Source: Nanobdellota archaeon
Lineage (GTDB): Archaea > Aenigmatarchaeota > Aenigmatarchaeia > QMZP01
Direction of reading: 5' to 3'
Length of the DNA: 64,000 nucleotides
Assembly: GCA_018816245.1 (NCBI GenBank)
Contig: JAHIVW010000003.1
Span: forward strand, 248,001-312,000
In this document: piece by piece, positions 20,250 to 29,105 of the stretch
Numbering within the stretch: the first letter of the stretch is position 1
Layout of the letters: each line of letters begins with the position of its first letter
Notes under the pieces: model-generated
What the model saw: only the letters and a program-made list of their open reading frames with translations
Database searches by the model: none
What the model was told of the DNA's origin: nothing
Program-made: the position numbers and the translations under genes

Positions 20250-21122
20250 ATGCACACAATTGCCGTGACCGGAGGGAAAGGAGGAACAGGAAAGTCAACG
20301 ATAGCGTCGTCATTAGCGGTGGTTCTGTCAGAACAGAAAAAGGTTTTGTTGGCTGACGTGGACGTCGACTGCCCAAATGACCATCTCATCCTGGATGTTG
20401 AAAGAAAAAAGCTTGTTGATGTCTTCCAATCTATCCCTCAGTGGGAATTCGATAAATGTACAAAATGTGGTACGTGTGCCTCAGTATGCAAACAAAATGC
20501 AATTGTAGCTGTGAAGGGAAAGAATCCGGCATTTGTTCCAGAACTTTGTATAGGATGCAAGGCATGTATTGTGGCATGTCCTGTTAAAGCCATACAGGAG
20601 GGCAGAAAAAAAATAGGCAAGATTTATTCAGGGGATAAGTATGGGGTTCATTTGGTTTCAGGGGAGCTTAAATTAGGAGAACTGGCGTCAGGAGAGATGG
20701 TTGTGGAGACACGGAAGGTCGCTGATGACCTTGCCAAGAAAAATGGTTTTGATATCGTTTTGGTTGACTCTGCGGCAGGAATAGGATGTCCTGTGATTGC
20801 TTCTCTCCATGGCACTGATTTTGTCGTGGCCGTGACCGAACCCACTCCATCAGCACTCCATGATCTGAAGCGTGTCTTATATCTTGCCGATCATTTCAGG
20901 ATTCCACGGGGCATTGTCCTGAACAAGGCTGATATGGATACGGGATTTGCCAAGAAAATAGAACAATTCGCCAAGAACCACGGGATTCCGATCCTGGGGA
21001 GGCTCCCCTATCGGCAGGATGTTGTGAAGGCAACAATAAAGATGAAACCCATTGTCATTTATGATAAACGTTACAAGAAAACTTTTATTGACATTTCCAA
21101 CACAATATTGAGGGGGCTATAG
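20250..21122 (+). CDS. MinD/MRP-type ATPase with inserted 2x[4Fe-4S] ferredoxin domain
   Basis: GGKGGTGKST; CTKCGTCASVCKQNA and CIGCKACIVACPVKA. Confidence 0.93.
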   Translation: MHTIAVTGGKGGTGKSTIASSLAVVLSEQKKVLLADVDVDCPNDHLILDVERKKLVDVFQSIPQWEFDKCTKCGTCASVCKQNAIVAVKGKNPAFVPELCIGCKACIVACPVKAIQEGRKKIGKIYSGDKYGVHLVSGELKLGELASGEMVVETRKVADDLAKKNGFDIVLVDSAAGIGCPVIASLHGTDFVVAVTEPTPSALHDLKRVLYLADHFRIPRGIVLNKADMDTGFAKKIEQFAKNHGIPILGRLPYRQDVVKATIKMKPIVIYDKRYKKTFIDISNTILRGL

Positions 21123-21124
21123 CA

Positions 21125-22237
21125 ATGAAAAGGAATGTTCTTTTCGTTTTCATTCTTACAATCATTATCTCACTTAGTTTTTCTGTTATTGTTCAAGGAG
21201 CACCCCTTCGGGTTGATTTCTTCTTTTCACCGGGCTGTCCGCATTGCAGCATCGTCAGTGAGGTGCTTGCAACCTATAATGTGTCTCATCCAGGACTCCT
21301 CGACATCCGGCAACACAATGTCGGGAACGAGACAGAACTGTTCATCCAACTGCAACAAGCGTATGGTGTTCCTGTCGAAGCGTGGGGTGGTGTTCCGAAG
21401 GTCTTTGTTGCTGACTACTACTGCATTGGCTCGATCCAATGTGACGAGGAACTCCGGGAAACACTTGATACCCTACTTGCTGCACCGCCAGATCACGAAC
21501 CACCACTCGAAGAAGAAAATGATATTGTTTCCAACAATGTCTCGATTAATCCGTACCAAATCCTCGGCCTTGCTGCCGTGGATGCGGTCAATCCATGCGC
21601 GCTTGCTGTCCTGACCCTGATTCTCGTTGCGATTCTCATCCAGAATCCAGAACACCGACACAAGGTCCTGACCGCAGGGTTCGCCTTCACGCTTGCCATT
21701 TTCATCACCTACTTTGCCTACGGGGTGATCATCGTCCATCTCTTCCAGGCAGCGCTTGAGGCCGTTGCTGGCGTGGGTGGGACCCTTTCCGCGATGCTCG
21801 GTCTGTTCGCGATCGTCTTAGGCCTGCTCAACCTCAAGGATGTCGCCAGGTACAAACCAGGCGGGCTTGGTACAGAAATGCCCATGCGCATGCGGCCGGG
21901 TGTGAAAAAACTCCTTGCCAAGGCAACTGGCGCGCCGGGAGCGTTTCTCATCGGGATCTTCGTGACGCTCTTTTTGCTGCCCTGCACCATCGGTCCGTAC
22001 ATCATTACTGGCGGGATCCTTGCCGGGCTTTCCTTTGTCGAAATCCTGCCATGGTTGCTCCTCTATAACATCATTTTTGTGCTTCCCATGCTTGCCATTG
22101 TCCTGATTGTCTATGCTGGCTTCACGACTGTTGAGAATGTAAGCGGCTGGAAAGAGCAGAACATCCGTTACCTGCATCTGGTTGCAGGACTGCTCATGCT
22201 GGCGATTGGTGCTGTGTTGGTGCTTGGCTGGGTGTAG
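21125..22237 (+). CDS. thioredoxin-fold / CcdA-DsbD-like membrane thiol-disulfide protein
   Basis: Signal peptide, FFFSPGCPHCSIV CxxC domain, then CcdA-like TM domain with AVNPCALAVL and FLLPCTIGPYI. Confidence 0.82.
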   Translation: MKRNVLFVFILTIIISLSFSVIVQGAPLRVDFFFSPGCPHCSIVSEVLATYNVSHPGLLDIRQHNVGNETELFIQLQQAYGVPVEAWGGVPKVFVADYYCIGSIQCDEELRETLDTLLAAPPDHEPPLEEENDIVSNNVSINPYQILGLAAVDAVNPCALAVLTLILVAILIQNPEHRHKVLTAGFAFTLAIFITYFAYGVIIVHLFQAALEAVAGVGGTLSAMLGLFAIVLGLLNLKDVARYKPGGLGTEMPMRMRPGVKKLLAKATGAPGAFLIGIFVTLFLLPCTIGPYIITGGILAGLSFVEILPWLLLYNIIFVLPMLAIVLIVYAGFTTVENVSGWKEQNIRYLHLVAGLLMLAIGAVLVLGWV

Positions 22238-22517
22238 GTTCCGGGAAGAGGGCAACAACGTAGACGTACTCGAGATTCTCTGTCCCGTTGTTTACCACGT
22301 TGTGCTTCTGGCCTTCCTTGATGTAGTGAGTTTGTCCTTTGGGTACTGTTGTAACCGTTCCTTCGACATGAACGGTTGCGGTTCCTTTCAAGATAACGAG
22401 AACTTCTTCCCGCTGGTCAGTCACGTGCTCGCCGACAGTCTCGCCTGGGGCTAAGGTTACGCGACCTGCCTTGAGGAGCTTTGTTGTCGGTGGTTTGAAG
22501 AGGGATTTGGAGTTCAT
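22194..22517 (-). CDS. cupin-domain protein
   Basis: GRVTLAPGETVGEHVTDQREEVLVILKGTATVHVEG...PKGQTHYIKEGQKHNVVN; 44-nt convergent overlap with upstream gene. Confidence 0.85.
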   Translation of the reverse strand: MNSKSLFKPPTTKLLKAGRVTLAPGETVGEHVTDQREEVLVILKGTATVHVEGTVTTVPKGQTHYIKEGQKHNVVNNGTENLEYVYVVALFPEPTPSQAPTQHQSPA

Positions 22518-22526
22518 GATGATTGA

Positions 22527-22599
22527 AGCCCCGGGTGGGGATTGAACCCACGACCTCTGCCTTACCAAGGCAACGCTCTACCAACTGAGCTACCGAGGC
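22527..22599 (-). tRNA. tRNA-Thr (GGT)
   Basis: GCCTCGG...TTGCCTTGGTAAGGCAG...GGGTTCAATCC...CCGGGGC. Confidence 0.93.
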
Positions 22600-22657
22600 G
22601 TACCTGAGACTTATTCCAAATCGCATATAAATAGCGACTGTCAGAAGAAAGATCCAC

Positions 22658-22773
22658 GGGGTCGTAGTCCAACGGTAAGACGGCCGGCTCCAGTGTGGTT
22701 CCACTGGAACACGGATGCCCTCGGGCGATGACGGAGCTACCGGTCGACCTGGGTTCGACTCCCAGCGACCCCA
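22658..22773 (+). tRNA. tRNA-Trp (CCA) with about 45-nt intron in the anticodon loop
   Basis: GGGGTCG/CGACCCC acceptor, CTCCAG anticodon loop interrupted, GCTCC/GGAGC helix and CCAGTG/CACTGG hairpin. Confidence 0.87.
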
Positions 22774-22807
22774 TAGCGCTTAAATTATTTTGGAGCATGT
22801 GAGACGT

Positions 22808-23986
22808 ATGGGGGATATGATCTCACAGGAAGGGGGGTTGGCACCACCAGCCACGGAAGCCCAGTTCTATCAGATGCTGTACAAGGACCACTGGGACTGG
22901 TGGCTCGGCTACCTGCGGAGCACGGATGAGACAGCGATCCTGGCAGCAGCGCTCGCAGAAATCATCATGGAATACGCAGGAGGAAAAGAGTCTATCTCCA
23001 TCCTTGACATTGGCTCAGGGGAGGGGAGTTTCCTGATCGCCTTACTCAAGGAACTGGTGAAGGACATTCCTGAAGTGAAGATCGACGCCATTGAACCGAC
23101 AGCAACCTTCTACAACATGCTCCGCAACAGGATCAGCGCAAGTCCCTACCGACGCCACGTTACCGCATACCATACTACGTTCGAAGACTTTCCTATGGAA
23201 AAAGAATATGACATTGTTCTCTCAGTCAACAGCCTCTTTGGATTCAACTTGTCGCAGCGACCGAGCCCGCTGGAAAAATTCAAGAATGCAATAACAGAGA
23301 AGGGCCTGATTCTTGTGGTGCTCCCGTCTCCAGAAGGATCGTACCTGAAGATTCAGAAAGAGTTGCATCATGATCGGTATCCCATGCTTGACGCCGAGAC
23401 TGCTGAACCAGTCTTGGACAAGCTCCTCTTTTCTATGACCAAGCAGGATGTCCGGAGCCAGGTCCGATTGGGAATCCAGAAACACGAAACCGACACGCGA
23501 GCAGAGCTACTCTCGCTCCTGCTTCGGGAACTGTTTACAACCGCACCTGCCGAGCGCCGGGAACGACTGGCCCAGCTCCTCCGGAAGTATGTTTCAGAAA
23601 CCGATGGAATGCGGACCTTGTCAATCGTGGACCGGATTTTCGTATTGCAGAAAGGGGTGCCGCGCGTTGAACCAGAACCGCTGATCAAAGAGACACTCGA
23701 ACCAACTGAACAGGATGTTGAACAAGAAGCAGACAACGTGCTTGCTATGCACACTGAAGAAGAACCAGAAGAACATGTTGTCGAATTTGTGCAACCAGAA
23801 CAGATCGTTCAAATTACGTCAGACCCAGACGTTCCGGAATCACAAGAAGAACCGCCCACAGAACAACCTGAACCAGAGAAAGAAACACAATCGAACATTC
23901 CAGAGATTACCCCAGCAGATACCCTTGACTTGGATCTTGTCATGGAAAACAAGGAAACCCCACACGAACACAAAAAGAAGGATTAA
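22808..23986 (+). CDS. class I SAM-dependent methyltransferase with long acidic C-terminal tail
   Basis: SILDIGSGEGSFLIALL motif I; C-terminal about 110 aa rich in E/P/Q. Confidence 0.7.
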   Translation: MGDMISQEGGLAPPATEAQFYQMLYKDHWDWWLGYLRSTDETAILAAALAEIIMEYAGGKESISILDIGSGEGSFLIALLKELVKDIPEVKIDAIEPTATFYNMLRNRISASPYRRHVTAYHTTFEDFPMEKEYDIVLSVNSLFGFNLSQRPSPLEKFKNAITEKGLILVVLPSPEGSYLKIQKELHHDRYPMLDAETAEPVLDKLLFSMTKQDVRSQVRLGIQKHETDTRAELLSLLLRELFTTAPAERRERLAQLLRKYVSETDGMRTLSIVDRIFVLQKGVPRVEPEPLIKETLEPTEQDVEQEADNVLAMHTEEEPEEHVVEFVQPEQIVQITSDPDVPESQEEPPTEQPEPEKETQSNIPEITPADTLDLDLVMENKETPHEHKKKD

Positions 23987-24393
23987 CGCTTTTTCAAGCC
24001 GAACACATCATCGAGTTCTCGGGCAATCCCGCGAATCGTTGCAAAGGTTCGTGACGCGTCTTTCTCCAGTTCATCAACAACGTTCTCAAGGTTGGTGTGC
24101 CGGAGTTCATATTTGTTTCCCAACCGCTGCACCAGTCCCCGGGCAATGAACTTGTTCAGATAGTAAACGGTTAACCCGCGGGACAGGTCATGGTGCTCCA
24201 TGAGTTCTTTGGTGGTGAGCTGCCTTCCTTCCCGGGCCGCGTCAAGGAACTCGTGAAACAGCCGGATCGCGACTTCGCCCTTGTCGCGGGGTTCCTGAAA
24301 CCCGAAGGCGTGGCAGAACCACGTGAGATCGGTGTCCAAGTGCTTCTCAGCAGGAGGTCGCTTGTCCCGGAGGATCAGCTCCCGATGATGCAT
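23983..24393 (-). CDS. winged-helix DNA-binding protein
   Basis: LTTKELMEHHDLSRGLTVYYLNKFIARGLVQRLGNKYELR. Confidence 0.6.
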   Translation of the reverse strand: MHHRELILRDKRPPAEKHLDTDLTWFCHAFGFQEPRDKGEVAIRLFHEFLDAAREGRQLTTKELMEHHDLSRGLTVYYLNKFIARGLVQRLGNKYELRHTNLENVVDELEKDASRTFATIRGIARELDDVFGLKKR

Positions 24394-24657
24394 AATATAT
24401 CTTTGTTATGACTCACTTAAATGTATTTAACTAGCCAAGTTGGTTATAATTATTCTATATTTTCCTAAGTAAGTCAAAATACGCCGAGACTGGGAAGCTC
24501 CCAGAAACCCGCATCCGTCGGGCGCGCTTTGCCCCGCTTGCCTACGCACTACGTCTCCGTGCACTCCAGACTTAATAAAGCTGACGGATGCATCGGGCCG
24601 GTGCGAACCGGGCGAGCGACGCGCGCAACCGTCATCAACTCCGGCAACGATGCTCGG

Positions 24658-24939
24658 TCATGCAACTTGACAGACTCGACCAGCGCCTCGACTCGCTCCT
24701 GATCGCCGTGGGAAGACTTCAGGGACGAACCGACGAGCACACGCGCACGCTTGCGCGCCTCCACGACGCAGAGCGACAATCAAAAACCACCAGTCAATCC
24801 ACAGCGTCCCGATGTTCCCGCTGCGTATTCTCTGACCCTGAAGCTCGATCGCGAGCGCAGCCTCATTGGCGAAGCTGTAGGCACGGCTCAAAATGGCCTC
24901 GTCGGAAGCTGTGCCCTCGTGTCGTTGCTGCTCTGCCAT
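24658..24939 (-). CDS. hypothetical protein, possibly frameshifted near 24775
   Basis: MAEQQRHEGTASDEAILSRAYSFANEAALAIELQGQRIRSGNIGTLWIDWWFLIVALRR; another frame continues VVEARKRARVLVG... Confidence 0.4.
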   Translation of the reverse strand: MAEQQRHEGTASDEAILSRAYSFANEAALAIELQGQRIRSGNIGTLWIDWWFLIVALRRGGAQACACARRFVPEVFPRRSGASRGAGRVCQVA

Positions 24940-24986
24940 TGAATGTCCTCCTGAGACCGCCCGGAAATGAATCAGCATTTGAAGCG

Positions 24987-25298
24987 TCACCGGTCCGAGG
25001 CCGATGTGCCTATCGTGGTTGGAAACCCGGATTCCCGCAACCTCCGCATCCGTTCCTCGTGCGACAACCGCTTTCCAGAAAGCCCGGACTTGGTGGCCCG
25101 CTGCATCTCCGCTGCGCTCTTCCCGCAGTTCGGACAGCTCCCCTGGTATTCCACGGATTCAGGAACGCGGTGGTACGTGGTCTTCGCCCCCGCGGAGATC
25201 CGCGACGTCTTGCCCTGGAGGTAGCTCGGCTTGACGAACGCCGTGACGCCTTCTCCCCCGCACAGCGGGCACTTCACCGTCTGCTTTCCCGCGATCAT
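24987..25298 (-). CDS. zinc-ribbon protein, unknown
   Basis: CPLCGGEG...CPNCGKS; ATGA overlap with upstream TM mini-gene. Confidence 0.55.
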   Translation of the reverse strand: MIAGKQTVKCPLCGGEGVTAFVKPSYLQGKTSRISAGAKTTYHRVPESVEYQGSCPNCGKSAAEMQRATKSGLSGKRLSHEERMRRLRESGFPTTIGTSASDR

Positions 25299-25405
25299 GC
25301 TGGAAACGGCAGCGTGCCAGACGCGATGAGGGAAAAGTAGATCAGTCCGAACGCCGCAGCCAGTAGGAACATGACGCTGCCTGCCTTCTTGAGGGTCATA
25401 TGCAT
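25295..25405 (-). CDS. 36-aa single-TM protein
   Basis: MHMTLKKAGSVMFLLAAAFGLIYFSLIASGTLPFPA, translationally coupled to the zinc-ribbon gene. Confidence 0.45.
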   Translation of the reverse strand: MHMTLKKAGSVMFLLAAAFGLIYFSLIASGTLPFPA

Positions 25406-25436
25406 GATATGCCATCGAAGATTGAAAAAGGCGCGG

Positions 25437-26162
25437 TTACGCTGACCTGGCGTACACATGGTGGTCCGCGTCCAGGTACGCCTCGAACACGTGCTGGTAG
25501 ACCTGGCTGCACTTCTCAAGATAGATGTCCGGCTCGAACCGCTCCGGCAGCCGGTCCAGCACGGTCGCGCCCTGCAGCTTCTCGGTGGTGGTGTGCTTCC
25601 GCTTCTCCTCGAACGCCTTCCGCAGCGCGTCGAAGTCGATCTGGCTGAGGTCGACGATCCGCTCCTCCGCCTCCTTCTCCCTGATGACGTACCCCTCGGA
25701 GCCGATCGACCGGTCGAGCACCTCCTCGATCCTGCCCATGACCCGCTGAGCGAGCGCGATTCTCTCGGGAGTGCGAAGCAGGAAGTGCTGCTCGAGCAAC
25801 GCGTTGCTGCCGTGCATGTTCTCGGCCTTCTCGCCCCGGTAGAGCCGGACGATGTTCGCGATGAACTCGATCTGCTGCCGCTCCACGAACCGGGCGCTCT
25901 GGACGAACATGCCGCCCGACCCGCAGGCCGGATCGAGGATCCGCCCGTGGCCGAATGCTGCGGCGATGTCGCCCCGTACCTTCACGTAGATCACCGGCAC
26001 GATCGCGGGCCAACAGAGCGACCCAGAACGCGTGACCTCAGGGCGCCGAGTCGAGCGAATCATCATCCGATCTATCCCCACCACTTGCCGGAGACAGAGA
26101 ACCCGAACTCTGCCCCGACGTGTACCCCTGCTTGGTCCAGGGGGCCAGCTTCGACGATTCAA
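25437..26162 (-). pseudogene. mosaic of type I restriction-modification fragments (HsdM motif I joined to HsdM/HsdR C-terminal-like sequence)
   Basis: RILDPACGSGGMFVQSARFVE followed by NIVRLYRGEKAENMHGSNALLEQHF and IVDLSQIDFDALRKAFEEKRKHTTTEKLQGA. Confidence 0.6.
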
Positions 26163-26424
26163 GCTTGATCACCGCGTCCCAGATGGAATCCGTGCTCGCC
26201 TCCCGGAACAGCCCGGGCATGAAGGACCGGTTGAACATGAGGCAGTGCTGGAGGAGCTTGGCCCGACGGGGAAGCGAAAGCCCCTCCGCGACCAGGAAGC
26301 GGTCGAACGCGATCAGCACCTCCTTGTTCTCCTCCGGTATCCCGGCCTTCCGGATCTGCCGGTACTGCCACTCGAGCCGCCGCTCGTAGTCGTGGATGAC
26401 TTCCCGCTGCATGTCCCTGCTCAC
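26038..26424 (-). pseudogene. truncated tyrosine integrase (core-binding domain only)
   Basis: Nearly identical to residues 1-103 of the 35925 ORF, then unrelated tail after WTKQGY; no catalytic RHRY region. Confidence 0.75.
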
Positions 26425-26533
26425 CTCGTAAAGTTCACGTGCGTTTGCCGCGGGGACAGCCCGATTCGCCCAAGGGGTGCGGATTCGAAGAATCTCCGAC
26501 GCCCGGACGCCACGGATTCGGAAAACCGATGTA

Positions 26534-26615
26534 CGCCGAGACTGGGATTCGAACCCAGAACCCTAAGAGGGACACGCTTTCCAGGCGTGCGCTTTAGCCG
26601 TTCAGCCATCTCGGC
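26534..26615 (-). tRNA. tRNA-Ser (GGA)
   Basis: GCCGAGA...ACGCCTGGAAAGCGTGT, long variable arm, GGTTCGAATCC, TCTCGGC. Confidence 0.94.
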
Positions 26616-26648
26616 CCGTAGCTCTCTTTTCGTCAGAACCTTTTATGC

Positions 26649-26798
26649 TTAGTACTGCTCGAAGCGGACCGCACACCGGGAACAACAGCCGAGATTGTGC
26701 TTGAAACAGGAACTGCAGACCGTGATCCCACAGATATTGCAGGTCTGGATGGCTGTATCCGCCTTCTCACAGATCGCGCAGACACCGGCTTGCTGCAT
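26649..26798 (-). CDS. 49-aa Cys-rich (B-box/RING-like) protein
   Basis: MQQAGVCAICEKADTAIQTCNICGITVCSSCFKHNLGCCSRCAVRFEQY*. Confidence 0.55.
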   Translation of the reverse strand: MQQAGVCAICEKADTAIQTCNICGITVCSSCFKHNLGCCSRCAVRFEQY

Positions 26799-26865
26799 GA
26801 CGTCTCTTTCGGGAAGCAGGCTAATAAGCCGCTAATATAAAAGAAACTCGCGAAACTGATGCTAT

Positions 26866-27693
26866 ATGGTTCTCATTGACCTCCATACCCATAGCAACCA
26901 TTCTCGCGGGCGGAAGATTCCGACCGAGGCCCTCCCAAGGCCACGGGACATGATCCGGGTCGCCAAGCAGCGGGGACTCGCTGGGATTGCTCTAACTGAC
27001 CACGATTCTATTGATGGATGGAAGGAGGCAGCGGCAGAAGCGAAGAAACAAGGAATGATTTTCATTCAGGGCGAGGAAGTCTCAACAGCAAGAGGACACA
27101 TCCTTGCCTTGGGAATCACCGAGCACATCCCCCGAGGGCTCAGTGTACAAGAAACCATGGACCAGATTCACGAGCAAGGTGGAATCGGTATTGCGTCACA
27201 TCCCTTTGATATTGCAGGCCAAGGCGTCCGGTATGACGCCAAATACACTGACGCCGTGGAAGCGTGGAACGCCCTGTCCATTGACCGGTTCTCTAATTAT
27301 CTCAATAACAGAAAGGCAGAGCGCCTTGGAAAACCCAAGGTATCAGGATCCGATGCCCACACCCTGGACATGATCGGCACCGCACCCATCAGGACTACAG
27401 CAACCACTCTTGACGACATTTTGAAGAGTATTCTGAAACAACAGGTCACGTTGACGAAACAGTACGTCTCTATTCGATCGATTCAAACATGGTCGCAGGA
27501 ACGGTTTAAGCGCTCATATGACCATGTCTGGAATCATATTGCAAACTACTCTCCGCCACGCGCCTGGATTTCACGGAAACTCTTGAACCGGTTCGTCACT
27601 GATCGGAGCAACTGGTTGTTCACTGGCCTAGCCCATGTCGGGATCTGCAGTGCTGCGGTCTACAGTGCCTGCCTGACTGCAGCGAAATATTGA
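26866..27693 (+). CDS. PHP-domain phosphoesterase
   Basis: DLHTHSNHSRG, ALTDHDSIDG, GSDAHT. Confidence 0.88.
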   Translation: MVLIDLHTHSNHSRGRKIPTEALPRPRDMIRVAKQRGLAGIALTDHDSIDGWKEAAAEAKKQGMIFIQGEEVSTARGHILALGITEHIPRGLSVQETMDQIHEQGGIGIASHPFDIAGQGVRYDAKYTDAVEAWNALSIDRFSNYLNNRKAERLGKPKVSGSDAHTLDMIGTAPIRTTATTLDDILKSILKQQVTLTKQYVSIRSIQTWSQERFKRSYDHVWNHIANYSPPRAWISRKLLNRFVTDRSNWLFTGLAHVGICSAAVYSACLTAAKY

Positions 27694-27698
27694 TTGTT

Positions 27699-28349
27699 AT
27701 GTACAAACTCGCGTTCCTTTTAATTCTTGTGTTGGTCGTTGCAGGTTGCACAACAGAACCGCAGCCGTCGCTCAGCCAAGAAGAATTGGTTGTCCAGCAG
27801 TTTGAAAGTCTGGTTGCTGAGGAATTCCGGCCAGCACGGCCGATCTTCTCTGTTGAACAGGATGCTGAGGTCTGTCTGGGTCAATGCGACCAGTACAAAA
27901 CAACCTGGGATATAAACGTCACCAGCGGCCCGTACACCGGAACGCGAATGCAGGGTGATGTGACGCTCTTCTTTTTCAATGAAACATTGATTCCTGGTCT
28001 GGCATGGTTTTTGCTCAGCGGCAACGTCACTCTTGTTGATGACGGAACCCACCCCTTTGTTGAAGATGTTTTCCAGTTTCATGGAACAGCCTTCAACCTC
28101 TTCAAGGATGAACCTGAGTTCCAGTTGCCGCTCTATTACGGAGAAACTGATGATCGTTGCCTCTATGTCCGGGTCAGCACCATCAAACAATGTCCTGAGG
28201 ACGCGTGCATGGATATCAGTGACACCTATACGTACTGCGACAACAGCCAATGTTGGGGAACGTTTTCGATCAACGGAAAACTGTCAATCACGAACGACAT
28301 TAAAGTAATCTGCGGTGTTGACAAAGAAGAAGCTATTGCTTCTGCATAA
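27699..28349 (+). CDS. putative lipoprotein
   Basis: MYKLAFLLILVLVVAGCTTEP lipobox-like. Confidence 0.6.
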   Translation: MYKLAFLLILVLVVAGCTTEPQPSLSQEELVVQQFESLVAEEFRPARPIFSVEQDAEVCLGQCDQYKTTWDINVTSGPYTGTRMQGDVTLFFFNETLIPGLAWFLLSGNVTLVDDGTHPFVEDVFQFHGTAFNLFKDEPEFQLPLYYGETDDRCLYVRVSTIKQCPEDACMDISDTYTYCDNSQCWGTFSINGKLSITNDIKVICGVDKEEAIASA

Positions 28350-29061
28350 TGGCAACAAGAAAGTGTGTTTTCTTTTTGGTTTTCTTATCAAGAACTGATG
28401 TTTCAACAACGTCTTGCACATCAAAGTGTTTGGAAAACAGTTGCTGAATCTTCATTTTCGTGAACTTGTTTGGATCCTTTGATTGTGGGGAAAGCACGAC
28501 GAGCTGGTACCAGCCATGCGGTGCCAACACACGCGCAATGGTCTCGATGAACTTCTCTCGGTTTCCATTTCCGAGTTGGTTGAAACAACCACGATCGAAG
28601 ACAAAATCAAAATACCCTGTTGGGAAATTCAGATGGAGCGCGTCCCCAATCCAGAACGTGCAGTGCGTTCGGGCACGCTTGGCATTATCCTTAGCGAGGG
28701 CAATCGCGCTGGGCGAGCAGTCGATTCCAATGACGTGGAAGCCGCACTTGGCGAGCATAATGGTGTTCGATCCTGTGCCGCAGCCAACGTCAAGCGCACG
28801 GCCACGGGGAACCAGACCCATCTCGAGGAAGGCCTTGAGCTCTGTGGCTGGGACACCCAGATTCCAGGGAATCGTGTCAAAGTTCCGCTTGGCGTAGACC
28901 TTTTCCCACTCCTTTTTGGAGCAGGGGAGCAGGGACTTGAGAACAGGCTCCCGTGCGACAGATTTCTTGATTGCTCGTTTCTGTGGGATCTTCTTGGGGC
29001 GGACCTTGAGAACCTTCTTTTTCCGGATACGTTTCTTGGGTTTCCCTTTTTTGACTGCCAT
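28333..29061 (-). CDS. class I SAM-dependent methyltransferase
   Basis: GRALDVGCGTGSNTIMLAKCGFHVIGIDCS; very basic N-terminus. Confidence 0.85.
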   Translation of the reverse strand: MAVKKGKPKKRIRKKKVLKVRPKKIPQKRAIKKSVAREPVLKSLLPCSKKEWEKVYAKRNFDTIPWNLGVPATELKAFLEMGLVPRGRALDVGCGTGSNTIMLAKCGFHVIGIDCSPSAIALAKDNAKRARTHCTFWIGDALHLNFPTGYFDFVFDRGCFNQLGNGNREKFIETIARVLAPHGWYQLVVLSPQSKDPNKFTKMKIQQLFSKHFDVQDVVETSVLDKKTKKKTHFLVAIMQKQ

Positions 29062-29105
29062 AGAGTCAAAAATGGACGCTCGACTTAAAAATTTGACGGG
29101 TCCCT

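Larger units (their letters stand above)
24480..26547. mobile_element. integrated element at tRNA-Ser 3' end (about 2.05 kb), att direct repeat TACGCCGAGACTGGGA
   Basis: Identical 16-mer at 24480-24495 and 26532-26547 (3' end of tRNA-Ser); integrase fragment adjacent to tRNA; GC-rich interior. Confidence 0.75.

Noticed and set aside
22417-22798. Minus-strand ORFs spanning tRNA-Thr and tRNA-Trp
   Set aside because: Run through tRNA genes and an intron; not protein-coding
24588-25340. 250-aa plus-strand ORF in the tRNA-Ser element
   Set aside because: Arg/Ser/Pro-rich, GC-driven open frame; minus-strand genes there have better motifs and coupling
25458-26168. 236-aa plus-strand ORF opposite the HsdM/HsdR mosaic
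   Set aside because: Shadow frame in GC-rich DNA; the minus strand carries the recognisable DPACGSGG motif
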